Positions 1-6,919 are shown, counted from the stretch's first letter. The stretch is DNA of 61,604 nucleotides from an uncultured Clostridia bacterium (GCA_944387895.1 CALXGQ010000002.1:1-61604), one strand, 5' to 3'. Made by a program: numbers and translations. Notes: generated by a model from the sequence alone, not told the origin.

Positions 1-2
1 CA

Positions 3-125
3 AAAATTAAAACAGGCAAAGTGAGTGCCATTCGTTTTTCAACATTAGAGGCAATTTGTGAAGCATTAGATTGTCAACCGGGTGACATTTTAGAATATCA
101 ACCGCCTATAACTGATGACAAATAA
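3..125 (+). CDS. XRE-family HTH regulator, C-terminal fragment
   Basis: The window opens inside a gene; the last 40 codons read in frame from base 3 to a TAA at 123-125. The peptide contains GKVSAIRFSTLEAICEALDC followed by QPGDILEY, the typical end of a Cro/C1 (XRE) helix-turn-helix domain, in which a final helix is followed by a PGDIL-type turn. Such short regulators are cytoplasmic DNA-binding proteins, often single-domain. The fragment is AT-rich compared with the GC-rich genes that follow, which suggests acquired DNA or the edge of a mobile element. The target is unknown and the N-terminal recognition helix lies outside the window. Confidence 0.75.
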   Translation, partial: KIKTGKVSAIRFSTLEAICEALDCQPGDILEYQPPITDDK

Positions 126-206
126 GTATCCATACAACTGGCATGTCATACGGTGGCCACTTGAGTTACCGGCTGGTCTACAATAATTTGTCAAATGCAC
201 CCCATA

Positions 207-246
207 ATACAATGCACCCCCTAAAGCCAAAGGGGGTGCATTGTAT
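207..246. repeat. Perfect 16-bp inverted repeat
   Basis: Arms 207-222 (ATACAATGCACCCCCT) and 231-246 are exact reverse complements around an 8-base loop. No T run follows on either strand, so it is not an obvious terminator. The AATGCACCCC part of the left arm also occurs once more just upstream (195-204). Confidence 0.8.
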
Positions 247-267
247 CGAAATAAGGGTTATTAGCCA

Positions 268-508
268 GCGTGACGCTGGACCCAATCTGTTTTGGGTTCA
301 GCGTTCTTTTTTGCTTTTCGGTTCGACCACAAGAAAAATCTTTTTTATAGCTCCAAGACCGCGTGACGCTGGACCCAATCTGTTTTGGGTTCAGCGTTCT
401 TTTTTTGCTTTTCGGTTTAACCACAAGAAAAATCTTTTTTATAGCTCCAAGACCGCGTGACGCTGGACCCAATCTGTTTTGGGTTCAGCGTTCTTTTTTG
501 CTTTTCGG
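268..508 (+). terminator. Three tandem copies of a 93-94 bp intrinsic terminator unit
   Basis: Near-identical units begin at 268, 361 and 455. Each holds a stem ACGCTGGACCCAA / TTGGGTTCAGCGT (273-304, 366-397, 460-491) followed by a T run, the form of a Rho-independent terminator read on the plus strand. The filler between stems is also repeated, so the whole unit was duplicated. The third copy diverges after the T run. Confidence 0.8.
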
Positions 509-537
509 CCCGATCCGGGAATTTTTTATGGCCATAA

Positions 538-572
538 AGTCACAACCTCCGGCTAAGCCGGAGGTTGTGACT
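538..572. repeat. Perfect 16-bp stem with 3-base loop
   Basis: Arms 538-553 (AGTCACAACCTCCGGC) and 557-572 are exact reverse complements with loop TAA. No strong T run follows. It could be an imperfect terminator, a mobile-element end hairpin or a REP-like element; the sequence alone does not decide. Confidence 0.75.
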
Positions 573-824
573 TCCCTTGCTGTTTGATCGTGCCAATTCA
601 GATATCTCTGCAGGAATCCTGGGTGCTTAAGGCGTCTGGAAGGTTCAGGCTTCACACCGGAAGGACCGGTGTTTTTACAAGCATAACCTTACCCTTTTTG
701 GAGATTCCATTCCGCGATCTGCCATGGTTCAAGATGGATCCAGGCGGAGCCGTCGCCGGAATATCCATAGAAGGAGAGGCCGCCGCGCTCCGCTTTGCCC
801 CAACCGTCCGGCGGGTGGGCGTTT

Positions 825-1727
825 TTACAGTTTTTTATAAATCTCCTGTATTTCATCGGCCCGCGCCAGCTCCCGGGAAAAGGCGGTGGCGGCCGAGCAG
901 GCAACGGAGAGCTTCAGCGCCTCCTCATAGCTGCCGGTAAAGAGATATCCGGCGATAAAGCCCGCCACCATGGAATCGCCGCAGCCCACCGAGTTTACCA
1001 GCTTGCCCTTTACGGCCGGAACCGGCCGGATCGCCCCGGTGGCGTCGGCCAGCAGCGCGCCGTCGGCACCCCGGGAAACCAGGACGTTTTCGGCGCCCAT
1101 CTCCCGGAGCCGTCCGGCATATTCCGCGATCTCCTCCGTTGTGGTCATCTCCTTGCCGAAAAGCTCGCCCAGCTCATGGTGGTTCGGCTTTATCAAAAAG
1201 GGCCGATAGGCCAGCACGTTCATCAGCTGCCTGCCGGTGGTATCCACAACAAAGCGGATCCCCCGCCCGGAAAGCGCCTGCAAAATCCGGCTATAAAGAT
1301 CGTCCGGAAGCTGCACGGGAACGCTGCCCGCCAGAACGAGAAAATCACCCGCCCGGAGCTGCTCCAGCTTTTCCATCAGCCGCTCCACCCGCTCCGCCGG
1401 GATCGCCGGGCCGCCGGCGTTTATATCCAGCTCCTGCCCGTATTTGATCTTGACGTTGATCCGGGTATGCCCCTCCGCAAGGGGCGTGAAATCATGGGAG
1501 ATCCCATCGGCGTCCAGCATCTCCCGGAGCTTCTCCCCGGTAAAGCCGGCGATAAAGCCCAGGGCGGTGGTGGGCACCTGCAGCCGGGCAAGCACCGCGG
1601 ATACGTTGATCCCCTTCCCTCCGTAATAAAGCTCCTCCGAAACCGTTCGGTTGATGTCCTCTGTCCGGAGGGTTTTCAAATGCACCACATAATCCAGCGC
1701 GGGATTGAAGGTAACGGTATAAACCAT
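825..1727 (-). CDS. fruK: 1-phosphofructokinase, PfkB family
   Basis: Phosphorylates fructose 1-phosphate to fructose 1,6-bisphosphate with ATP in the cytoplasm, following PTS uptake of fructose. The 300 residues match the usual length of the family. The N-terminal substrate-binding segment carries GGKGINVSAVL, and near the C-terminus GCGDSMVAGF holds the catalytic Asp (about residue 251) and the anion hole of the PfkB signature 2. The start MVYTVTFNPALDYVV is typical of FruK. A truncated DeoR-type regulator lies just upstream in the same direction, as FruR does in fru operons. No PTS fructose permease gene is present. Tagatose-6-phosphate kinase is a close alternative within the same subfamily. 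Confidence 0.88.
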   Translation of the reverse strand: MVYTVTFNPALDYVVHLKTLRTEDINRTVSEELYYGGKGINVSAVLARLQVPTTALGFIAGFTGEKLREMLDADGISHDFTPLAEGHTRINVKIKYGQELDINAGGPAIPAERVERLMEKLEQLRAGDFLVLAGSVPVQLPDDLYSRILQALSGRGIRFVVDTTGRQLMNVLAYRPFLIKPNHHELGELFGKEMTTTEEIAEYAGRLREMGAENVLVSRGADGALLADATGAIRPVPAVKGKLVNSVGCGDSMVAGFIAGYLFTGSYEEALKLSVACSAATAFSRELARADEIQEIYKKL

Positions 1728-1758
1728 GATCCTCTGTCCTTTCTTTCCTAAAATAATA

Positions 1759-1881
1759 TTACTCCGCCACCCGGACGGCGGTCAGCTTTTCAAAAGCGCC
1801 GCCGGGCTTCCGGTCGGTGATGATGCAGGCCCGGACGTGGAGCAGCTTCAAAATGACGGCATGCCGTTCCTGCATCAACAT
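1759..1881 (-). pseudogene. Remnant of a DeoR/FruR-type regulator, internally deleted
   Basis: A 40-codon frame starts at ATG 1881 behind a good AAGGTGAG ribosome site. Its first part, MLMQERHAVILKLL, is the typical opening of a DeoR-family repressor. The second part, CIITDRKPGGAFEKLTAVRV, resembles the end of the same family, where a short strand IITD is followed by a terminal helix. Everything between, including most of the HTH and the sugar-phosphate-binding domain, about 200 residues in family members, is missing. It sits directly before fruK, the usual place of fruR. My reading is an in-frame internal deletion that left both ends, so fruK may no longer be repressed. No database comparison was possible. 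Confidence 0.55.
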
Positions 1882-1905
1882 TTTGCTCACCTTCTTTTTG
1901 TCTTC

Positions 1906-1934
1906 AGCATACCATCTTTTCTGCGCACTTTCAA
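1906..1934 (-). promoter_or_regulatory. Sigma-A promoter of the fruR-remnant/fruK unit
   Basis: On the minus strand TTGAAA (1934-1929) and TATGCT (1911-1906) are separated by 17 bases, upstream of the remnant's ribosome site. It appears intact. Confidence 0.6.
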
Positions 1935-2001
1935 TCATTTTTCTTCTTTTCCCTTCATTTTCGTGCAGATCGATCAGAGAAAGCCGGGAAACCACAGCAC
2001 T

Positions 2002-2030
2002 TTTGACAGAGATTTGACAGTTTTTGACCG
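2002..2030. promoter_or_regulatory. Operator-like direct repeats TTTGACAG
   Basis: Three closely spaced copies of TTGAC(A/C)G-like sequence occur at about 2003, 2014 and 2024, roughly one helical turn apart and about 70-95 bp upstream of the fruK-unit promoter. DeoR-family repressors often bind direct repeats, so these may be the former FruR operators. This is inference. Confidence 0.35.
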
Positions 2031-2075
2031 TTTCGGAAAAACCGCCATAAAACCCTTCATTCCCTTCGTCCGAGG

Positions 2076-2156
2076 GTGTCAAAGACACGGAGTGTCAAAG
2101 ACACGAAGTGTCAAAAACACGGAGTGTCAAAGACACGAAGTGTCAAAGACACGGAG
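2076..2156. repeat. 16-bp palindromic tandem array, five units
   Basis: Units of GTGTCAAAGACACGGA start at 2076, 2092, 2108, 2124 and 2140. They alternate between GGA and GAA at the unit junction, and one unit carries a single change in the loop (AAA GACAC to AAA AACAC). Each unit contains the hairpin GTGTC-AAA-GACAC. The array lies between the fruK-unit promoter and the permease promoter. Its core GTCAAAGAC resembles the core GTCACAGAC of the array at 16787. Confidence 0.85.
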
Positions 2157-2201
2157 CACCATAGGGGTCGCCGGAAAGGGGGAAAGAGCGCAGATTTTGT
2201 C

Positions 2202-2230
2202 TTGACAAACGGCAGTAAATGTGCTTTAAT
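2202..2230 (+). promoter_or_regulatory. Promoter of the uracil permease
   Basis: TTGACA (2202-2207) and TTTAAT (2225-2230) with a 17-base spacer. The transcript would have a leader of nearly 100 bases. Confidence 0.7.
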
Positions 2231-2243
2231 AAGGGCATGCATG

Positions 2244-2308
2244 TAGGAGGGGGCGTTTTACGCCTCCGACGAAAAAAGAAGAAAAGCGCCCCTGTGGGCG
2301 CTAATTTT
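2244..2308 (+). promoter_or_regulatory. Structured leader, possible attenuator
   Basis: Two hairpins can form: a GGAGG...CCTCC stem at 2246-2267 and a perfect AGCGCCC / GGGCGCT stem at 2285-2302 followed by AATTTT. The G-rich arm of the first (GGGGGCG, 2249-2255) can instead pair with CGCCCC of the second (2287-2292), so the two structures may be exclusive. I do not recognise a PyrR site or a known riboswitch. The T run is short, so termination would be weak. Confidence 0.4.
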
Positions 2309-2330
2309 AAGAAAGAAGGCGTGTATTACC

Positions 2331-3752
2331 ATGGAACGTAAACTCGACGCTTCCTCCATCGGCTATCTGCCGGAGGAAAGACCCCCTTTCATCAAGCTGC
2401 TGCTCTATGCGCTGCAGCAGGTCATCGTCATGTTCCCCGCAACGGTCGCGGTGGCGCTGATCACCGGATTTCAGGTTTCCACCACCATTTTTGCAAGCGG
2501 CCTTGCCACCGTCTGCTTCATTCTGATTACCGGCAAAAAGATCCCCCTCTATTACGGATCCAGCTTTGCCTATCTGACGGCGATCTCCAGCATGGTGGCC
2601 GCCGAAGGGACGGCTGAGCAGATCGCTCAGTTTGAAGAAACCGGGATCCTCCCGGCGGAGCTGATCTCCCAGGCGCAGTTCGGCATCGTGCTCTCCGGCC
2701 TTGTTTCCATTATGGCCGGGCTTCTGGTCCACTTCTTCGGCCGCAAGGCTGTTGAAAAGATCCTGCCGCCCTCCATCACCGGTCCGGTGGCCATGATCAT
2801 CGGCCTGACGCTGGCGGGCAACGCCCTTTCCGACGCCGCTCCCGCTTCCGGAGCCACCGGCGTTACCGGCTCCTACTGGGTATGGGGCGTTTCTCTGGCG
2901 ACGCTGATCTCCACCATTCTCTTTTCCCGCTATCTCAAGGGCTTTCTCGGCCAGATCCCGCTGCTGCTGGGCGCCGGCGTCGGCTGCCTGATTGCAGGCG
3001 CGCTGGTTCTTTTCGGCGGCGAGGAAATGAGCCTCTTCCGCTCCATGCCTGCCGAGGCCCTTTCCGCCTCCAGCTGGAAGCTGGGCGACGGCAGCATCTT
3101 CGCCCTCCCCGCCTTTACCCTGCCGAAGATTTCCTGGGCGGCAGTCGTGGCGATCATGCCCATCGCCATCGCTACCATCCCCGAATCCACCGCGCATATG
3201 TATCAGCTGGATATCTATGTGAACGACCTTGCCGCCAAAAAGGGAAAAAATAAACGTAATCTGGCGGATCTTCTGGATCGTAACCTGATCGGCGACGGTC
3301 TTTGCGATATGATCTCCGGCTTTATCGGCGGCCCCGCCGGTACCAACTACGGGGAAAACATCAGCACCATGGCCATCACCAAAATCTTCTCTGTCAGCGT
3401 GCTCGGCGTCGCCGCCATCATCGCGATGGTGATCTCCATGTTCACCCCGCTGATCCGCGTTATCTACGGCATCCCCCTCGCCGTCATCGGCGGGCTGGAG
3501 ATCTACCTCTTCGGCGCCATCGCCGCCCAGGGCATGGCCATCATGATCGAAAAGGGCGTGGATATGTTCTCCAGCAAGAATATCGCCGTCATCGCCTCCA
3601 TTATGGTGATCGGCATCGGCGGCAACTACGCCTTCGGCGGAAACATCCCCTTCTTCGGCATGAGCGTTCCCTGCATTGCAGGCGCCGCGATCTTCGGCAT
3701 CCTGCTGAACCTGATTCTTTCGATCGGCGAAAAACGCAGCAAGGCAAACTGA
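2331..3752 (+). CDS. Uracil permease-like NCS2 transporter
   Basis: A 473-residue integral membrane protein of the nucleobase-cation symporter 2 family, which imports uracil or xanthine-type bases across the cytoplasmic membrane with protons. The sequence is almost wholly hydrophobic helices. The segment IPLYYGSSFAYL matches the GSSFA motif on TM3 of UraA-type proteins, and the AMII/GLTLAGNAL region follows as in the family. TATIPESTAHMYQLD near residue 285 corresponds to the conserved Glu-containing substrate site on TM8, and GPAGTNYGENI near residue 337 to the TM10 motif. Uracil is the best guess from GSSFA, but xanthine or uric acid cannot be excluded. The gene is alone, with its own promoter, leader and terminator. 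Confidence 0.85.
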   Translation: MERKLDASSIGYLPEERPPFIKLLLYALQQVIVMFPATVAVALITGFQVSTTIFASGLATVCFILITGKKIPLYYGSSFAYLTAISSMVAAEGTAEQIAQFEETGILPAELISQAQFGIVLSGLVSIMAGLLVHFFGRKAVEKILPPSITGPVAMIIGLTLAGNALSDAAPASGATGVTGSYWVWGVSLATLISTILFSRYLKGFLGQIPLLLGAGVGCLIAGALVLFGGEEMSLFRSMPAEALSASSWKLGDGSIFALPAFTLPKISWAAVVAIMPIAIATIPESTAHMYQLDIYVNDLAAKKGKNKRNLADLLDRNLIGDGLCDMISGFIGGPAGTNYGENISTMAITKIFSVSVLGVAAIIAMVISMFTPLIRVIYGIPLAVIGGLEIYLFGAIAAQGMAIMIEKGVDMFSSKNIAVIASIMVIGIGGNYAFGGNIPFFGMSVPCIAGAAIFGILLNLILSIGEKRSKAN

Positions 3753-3787
3753 CGCCTGCTCCAGCTTTTTCCAACCGTCGTTTCAAA

Positions 3788-3827
3788 CGCCGCCCCCTCC
3801 TTTTCGGAGCGCGGGCGGCGTTTTTTT
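3788..3827 (+). terminator. Terminator after the permease
   Basis: A GC-rich stem CGCCGCCC / GGGCGGCG is followed by seven T. Confidence 0.8.
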
Positions 3828-3912
3828 GCCAAAAAAGACCCGTCGGCTGTTAAAAAAAATCATAGTTTCCCGGTGCGGCGGCAAAATAATAGCGGAGGTG
3901 TTCTTTACTGCT

Positions 3913-4881
3913 ATGTGTACCGCTATTACCTATCAGGGCCGGGATCATTATTTCGGCCGGACGCTGGATTACGCCCGCTCCTATGGCGAAGAGGTGGTCA
4001 TCGCGCCCCGAAATTTTCCCTTTTCCTTCCGGAAACTGCCGGAGCTGCCCCAGCACTACGCCCTTTTGGGCATGGCGGCGGTGGAGGAAACGGTTCCCCT
4101 TTTCTACGACGCCGTCAATGAAACCGGCCTTGCCATGGCCGGGCTGCTCTTTGCCGGAAACGCCGTCTATTTCCCGGTCGAGGCCGGGAAGGACAATATT
4201 TCCCCCTTTGAGCTGATTCCCTGGATTTTGGGGCAGTGCGCCGATCTGCGGGACGTGCGGCGGCTACTGGCGCGGCTCAACCTGGCGGACATTCCCTTCA
4301 GCGAAAAGCTGCCCCTTTCGCCCCTGCACTGGCTGATCGCGGATCGGGAAAGCGCCCTGACGCTGGAATCTTCGGCGGAGGGGCTGCGGATCCATGAAAA
4401 TCCCGCAGGCGTGCTGACCAATAATCCCCCCTTTGATTACCAGATGACCCGCCTTGCCGATTTTCTGCAGCTCTCCCCCGATCCGCCGCCGGAGCACATG
4501 GGCGGGCTGTCCCTGCGCCCCTACAGCCGCGGCATGGGCGCGATCGGCCTGCCGGGGGATCTTTCCTCCTCTTCCCGCTTTGTTCGGGCGGCCTTTACCA
4601 AGCTCCACGCCCGCCCCGGCACAACGGAAGAGGAAAGCGTCGGCCAGTTTTTCCACATTCTCGGCGCCGTTGAGCAGCAGCGGGGCTGCAACCGGGGAGC
4701 GGACGGAGACGCCTATACCCTCTATACCTCCTGCTGCAATCAGGAGCAGGGGATCTATTACTACACCACCTACGACAACCGCCAGATCTCCGCGGTGGAT
4801 CTCCGCCGCGCCGATCTGGAGAGCAGCGCCCTGCTCCGCTATCCGCCGATTCCCGGCCAGCAGATCTGCTTTCGAAACTGA
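3913..4881 (+). CDS. Choloylglycine hydrolase family enzyme (bile salt hydrolase-like)
   Basis: An N-terminal-nucleophile amidase of 322 residues, the usual length for bile salt hydrolases and penicillin V acylases. I start it at ATG 3913, giving Met-Cys-Thr, because removal of Met exposes the catalytic Cys2; the open frame extends further upstream, but that would bury the nucleophile. Visible family residues are Cys2, Arg16 and Asp19 in FGRTLDYARSY, Asn in NETGLAMAGLLFAGNAVYF, TNNPPFDYQ (second Asn), and GLPGDLSSSSRFVRAAF with the late Arg. NETGLAMAGL and the SSRFVRA block look like bile salt hydrolase rather than distant acylases. It has no signal peptide, so it acts in the cytoplasm, cleaving taurine or glycine from conjugated bile acids or hydrolysing a related N-acyl amide. 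It is monocistronic. Confidence 0.85.
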   Translation: MCTAITYQGRDHYFGRTLDYARSYGEEVVIAPRNFPFSFRKLPELPQHYALLGMAAVEETVPLFYDAVNETGLAMAGLLFAGNAVYFPVEAGKDNISPFELIPWILGQCADLRDVRRLLARLNLADIPFSEKLPLSPLHWLIADRESALTLESSAEGLRIHENPAGVLTNNPPFDYQMTRLADFLQLSPDPPPEHMGGLSLRPYSRGMGAIGLPGDLSSSSRFVRAAFTKLHARPGTTEEESVGQFFHILGAVEQQRGCNRGADGDAYTLYTSCCNQEQGIYYYTTYDNRQISAVDLRRADLESSALLRYPPIPGQQICFRN

Positions 4882-4927
4882 AAAACCGCCCTTTTGCTGC
4901 CGGGCGCCGGGTTTTTTGAAAAAAAGG

Positions 4928-4956
4928 TTGCAAAATCCGGCGAATTATGGTAAGAT
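4928..4956 (+). promoter_or_regulatory. Promoter of the THF-riboswitch/folT unit
   Basis: TTGCAA (4928-4933) and TAAGAT (4951-4956), 17-base spacer, 19 bases before the riboswitch. Confidence 0.7.
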
Positions 4957-4975
4957 GGTTAAAAATTCAATGATT

Positions 4976-5079
4976 GGCAGAGTAGGAAGCCGCGGGTCAA
5001 GTGTTTGAAGGACGGGGAGTTGCCTTCAGAACGAAAAAAGACATCGCCTTTTGCCGCGCGGCCTCCGCATCCCGCTGCC
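4976..5079 (+). ncRNA. THF (tetrahydrofolate) riboswitch
   Basis: The sequence carries the hallmark segments of the class I THF aptamer: GAGTAGGAAGCCGCG, then GTCAAGTGT, GGACGGGGAGTTGCC, ACGAA, and a closing CCGC...CTGCC. The terminal stem GGCAG (4976-4980) pairs with CTGCC (5075-5079). Such aptamers bind reduced folates and shut down folate transport or synthesis genes. The gene downstream is a FolT-type folate transporter component, which agrees. No T-rich terminator follows; the aptamer lies about 40 bases before GGAGGAGG, so control of translation is more likely. Confidence 0.92.
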
Positions 5080-5137
5080 GCATACCGGAGCCTTCCTCTA
5101 TGTGGCAACATCGCCAATGGAGGAGGTTTCTTTTATC

Positions 5138-5923
5138 ATGAAAAAAACAGGCGTTTTTTCCGCCGCCTACTGGCGCGCAGTCTGCGGCGAGCTGAAAAAG
5201 CCCAACCGGCTGGCTCTGGCCGCCCTGATCTGCGCGCTCTCGGTAGTGGTCGGCGGCATTTATATCCCGCTGAGCGGCAGCCTGCAGATCCATTTCACCT
5301 TTTTTGTGGTCGCCCTGGGCTGCGCCGTCTACGGCCCGGTCACCGGGATGCTGGTGGCGGCGGTCGCCGATCTGCTCAATTATTTCCTCTTTCTGGGCGG
5401 CTATCCCTACTTCCCCGGCTATATGCTCAGCGAAATGGCGGCAGCGCTGATCTACGGGCTTTTTTTCTACCGCCAGAAGATCACCGTCGTCCGGATTTTC
5501 TGCGCCAAGGCGCTGGTCAATCTGATCCCCAACATTCTGCTGGGCGCCCTCTGGGCCAAGCTCCTTTACGGAAAGGGCTATATCGCCGATCTCTGGATCC
5601 GCTCTATTAAAAATATCCTGCTGCTGCCCCTGGAAGTGGTGCTGCTGGCGGGCTTTTTCGGGCTGATGATCCCCATCCTCTCCCGCATGAAGCTCCTTTC
5701 CTACCACGGTGAAGAGGAGCTGCAGCGCCTTTCCGCCGGCGCCTGCGTCTATCCGGTGCTGGGGCTTTCCTGCGCCCTGGGCGCAGGATGCTGCCTCTAT
5801 TTCATCTTTTTTGAAAAAGAAACCGCGCTGCTCTTCAGCCTGCTCTGCGGCCTGCTTCTGGCCGCCGCGGCCACCCTTCTGATCTTCGGCGCCCTGCGCC
5901 GCAGAAAAGCCGCTCCCAAATAA
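5138..5923 (+). CDS. folT: ECF transporter S component, folate type (FolT)
   Basis: Membrane substrate-binding subunit of an energy-coupling-factor transporter, importing folates together with EcfA, EcfA' and EcfT, none of which is in the window. Start at ATG 5138 behind GGAGGAGG. The first 190 residues follow FolT: an ALxxALSVVVGG first helix, LQIHFTFFVVALGCAVYGPVT, ADLLNYFLF, YPYFPGYMLSEMAAALIYGLFFYR, then a conserved NLIPNILLGALW with Asn and Trp. The protein is 261 residues, whereas FolT proteins are usually about 170-190. The extra C-terminal 70 residues hold two more hydrophobic helices after a charged loop. The upstream THF riboswitch supports the folate assignment strongly. Confidence 0.88.
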   Translation: MKKTGVFSAAYWRAVCGELKKPNRLALAALICALSVVVGGIYIPLSGSLQIHFTFFVVALGCAVYGPVTGMLVAAVADLLNYFLFLGGYPYFPGYMLSEMAAALIYGLFFYRQKITVVRIFCAKALVNLIPNILLGALWAKLLYGKGYIADLWIRSIKNILLLPLEVVLLAGFFGLMIPILSRMKLLSYHGEEELQRLSAGACVYPVLGLSCALGAGCCLYFIFFEKETALLFSLLCGLLLAAAATLLIFGALRRRKAAPK

Positions 5924-5951
5924 GAAAAAGGCCCCGCGGGGCCTTTTTTTA
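5924..5951. terminator. Bidirectional terminator between folT and the AraC gene
   Basis: AAAAAGGCCCC / GGGGCCTTTTT gives a strong stem with A and T runs on opposite flanks, so it can stop transcription from both convergent genes. It slightly overlaps the end of the AraC gene. Confidence 0.85.
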
Positions 5952-6752
5952 TTTCCCGGGGTCCTTTTTGCGGTAGTCGTTCCGGTATTCCCGGGGAGAG
6001 CGCCCGGTCATGCTGCGGAAGATCTTCCCGAAATAGCTGGCGCTCCCGAATCCGCAGCTCCGCCCGATCTCCTCCACCGAAACGGTTTCATACCGCAGCA
6101 GCCATTTGGCTTTTTCCATGCGGATCTGCCGCAGCTGCTCCATGATCGTGCAGCCGGTGGCTTCCTTATAGTAATGACAGAGGGCATAGCGGTTGCGGTG
6201 AACGGCACGGGCGATCTGATCCAGCGTCAGCGGCTCCGCGAAGTGACCCTCCAGATACCGGCGCACCTCCGCTTCCACCGTTCCCGCCTTGCCCGAGCAG
6301 GCCTCGATCCAATCGACCAGCCAGGCGTAGCCGGCAGCCGACCGGGTCAGCGCCGTTCCGGCGCCGATGCAGCGCTGATAAAGCGCCCGGACGGAGGAGA
6401 TCAGGGCGTCCGGCGCGTCAAAATAAAAAAGATCCCCGATCTCATAGGCGTCCAGTACGCTTTCCGCGCCGAGAAAGGTGAGCCAGTGCGTCACAAACTG
6501 CTCTCCCTCCGGGCCGTAGGCGTGCGGGATCCCCGCCCGGCAGAATACGCCCTGACCCGCCGCCAGGGTCCGCTTCTCTCCGCCGGCATGAAAACAACCC
6601 TGCCCCGCTTCCACCAGCAGAAAATGGTGGTAGGGAAAGCCCTCCGGCCGGCAAATCGGCGCCTGTACCGCGGGGGACTGCCCCACCGTGCAGACGACGA
6701 AGGGCAGCGACAGCGGACGTTCGATATACTGTTTTTCGATTTCAACAAACAA
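5949..6752 (-). CDS. AraC-family transcriptional regulator
   Basis: A 267-residue cytoplasmic regulator. The first 130 residues form a cupin-like sensor (FPYHHFLLVEAGQGCFHAGG, then GQGVFCRAGIPHAYGPEG), and the last 100 the double HTH: LTLDQIARAVHRNRYALCHYYKEATGC for the first HTH and SVEEIGRSCGFGSASYFGKIFRSMTG with SPREYR for the second. The start is TTG at 6752, preceded by GGGAGGG. It is transcribed away from the egsA operon, so that operon is its likely target. The effector is unknown, but sensors of this type usually respond to sugars or related small molecules. Confidence 0.88.
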   Translation of the reverse strand: MFVEIEKQYIERPLSLPFVVCTVGQSPAVQAPICRPEGFPYHHFLLVEAGQGCFHAGGEKRTLAAGQGVFCRAGIPHAYGPEGEQFVTHWLTFLGAESVLDAYEIGDLFYFDAPDALISSVRALYQRCIGAGTALTRSAAGYAWLVDWIEACSGKAGTVEAEVRRYLEGHFAEPLTLDQIARAVHRNRYALCHYYKEATGCTIMEQLRQIRMEKAKWLLRYETVSVEEIGRSCGFGSASYFGKIFRSMTGRSPREYRNDYRKKDPGK

Positions 6753-6860
6753 ACCTTTTCCCTCCCCGGTTCCGGCCGCGCCGGAAGGATCCGTATTTTC
6801 GCTTTGGGTATATCATAGCAGAAAAGCGCGGCGCCATCAAGGTTTGACCGATATTTTTTC

Positions 6861-6889
6861 TTGCTTTTTTCACGAAACAATGCTAAAAT
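6861..6889 (+). promoter_or_regulatory. Promoter of the egsA operon
   Basis: TTGCTT (6861-6866) and TAAAAT (6884-6889), 17-base spacer, 30 bases before the start codon. It lies in the AraC-egsA divergent interval. Confidence 0.65.
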
Positions 6890-6919
6890 GGTTAAAAATA
6901 ACAGAGAGGGGCTTTCAAC

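Larger units (their letters stand above)
126..824. other. Gene-free stretch with stem-loops and terminator repeats
   Basis: No convincing gene is seen on either strand between the regulator fragment and fruK. The stretch holds a perfect 16-bp stem-loop (207-246), three tandem copies of a terminator unit (268-508), a second perfect 16-bp stem-loop (538-572) and a short GC hairpin with a T run (654-676). Composition shifts from AT-rich to GC-rich along it, so it may be a junction between acquired DNA and the core chromosome. Confidence 0.6.

Noticed and set aside
2041..2160. CRISPR array
   Set aside because: The 16-bp units are contiguous without unique spacers, so this is a tandem minisatellite and not a CRISPR array.
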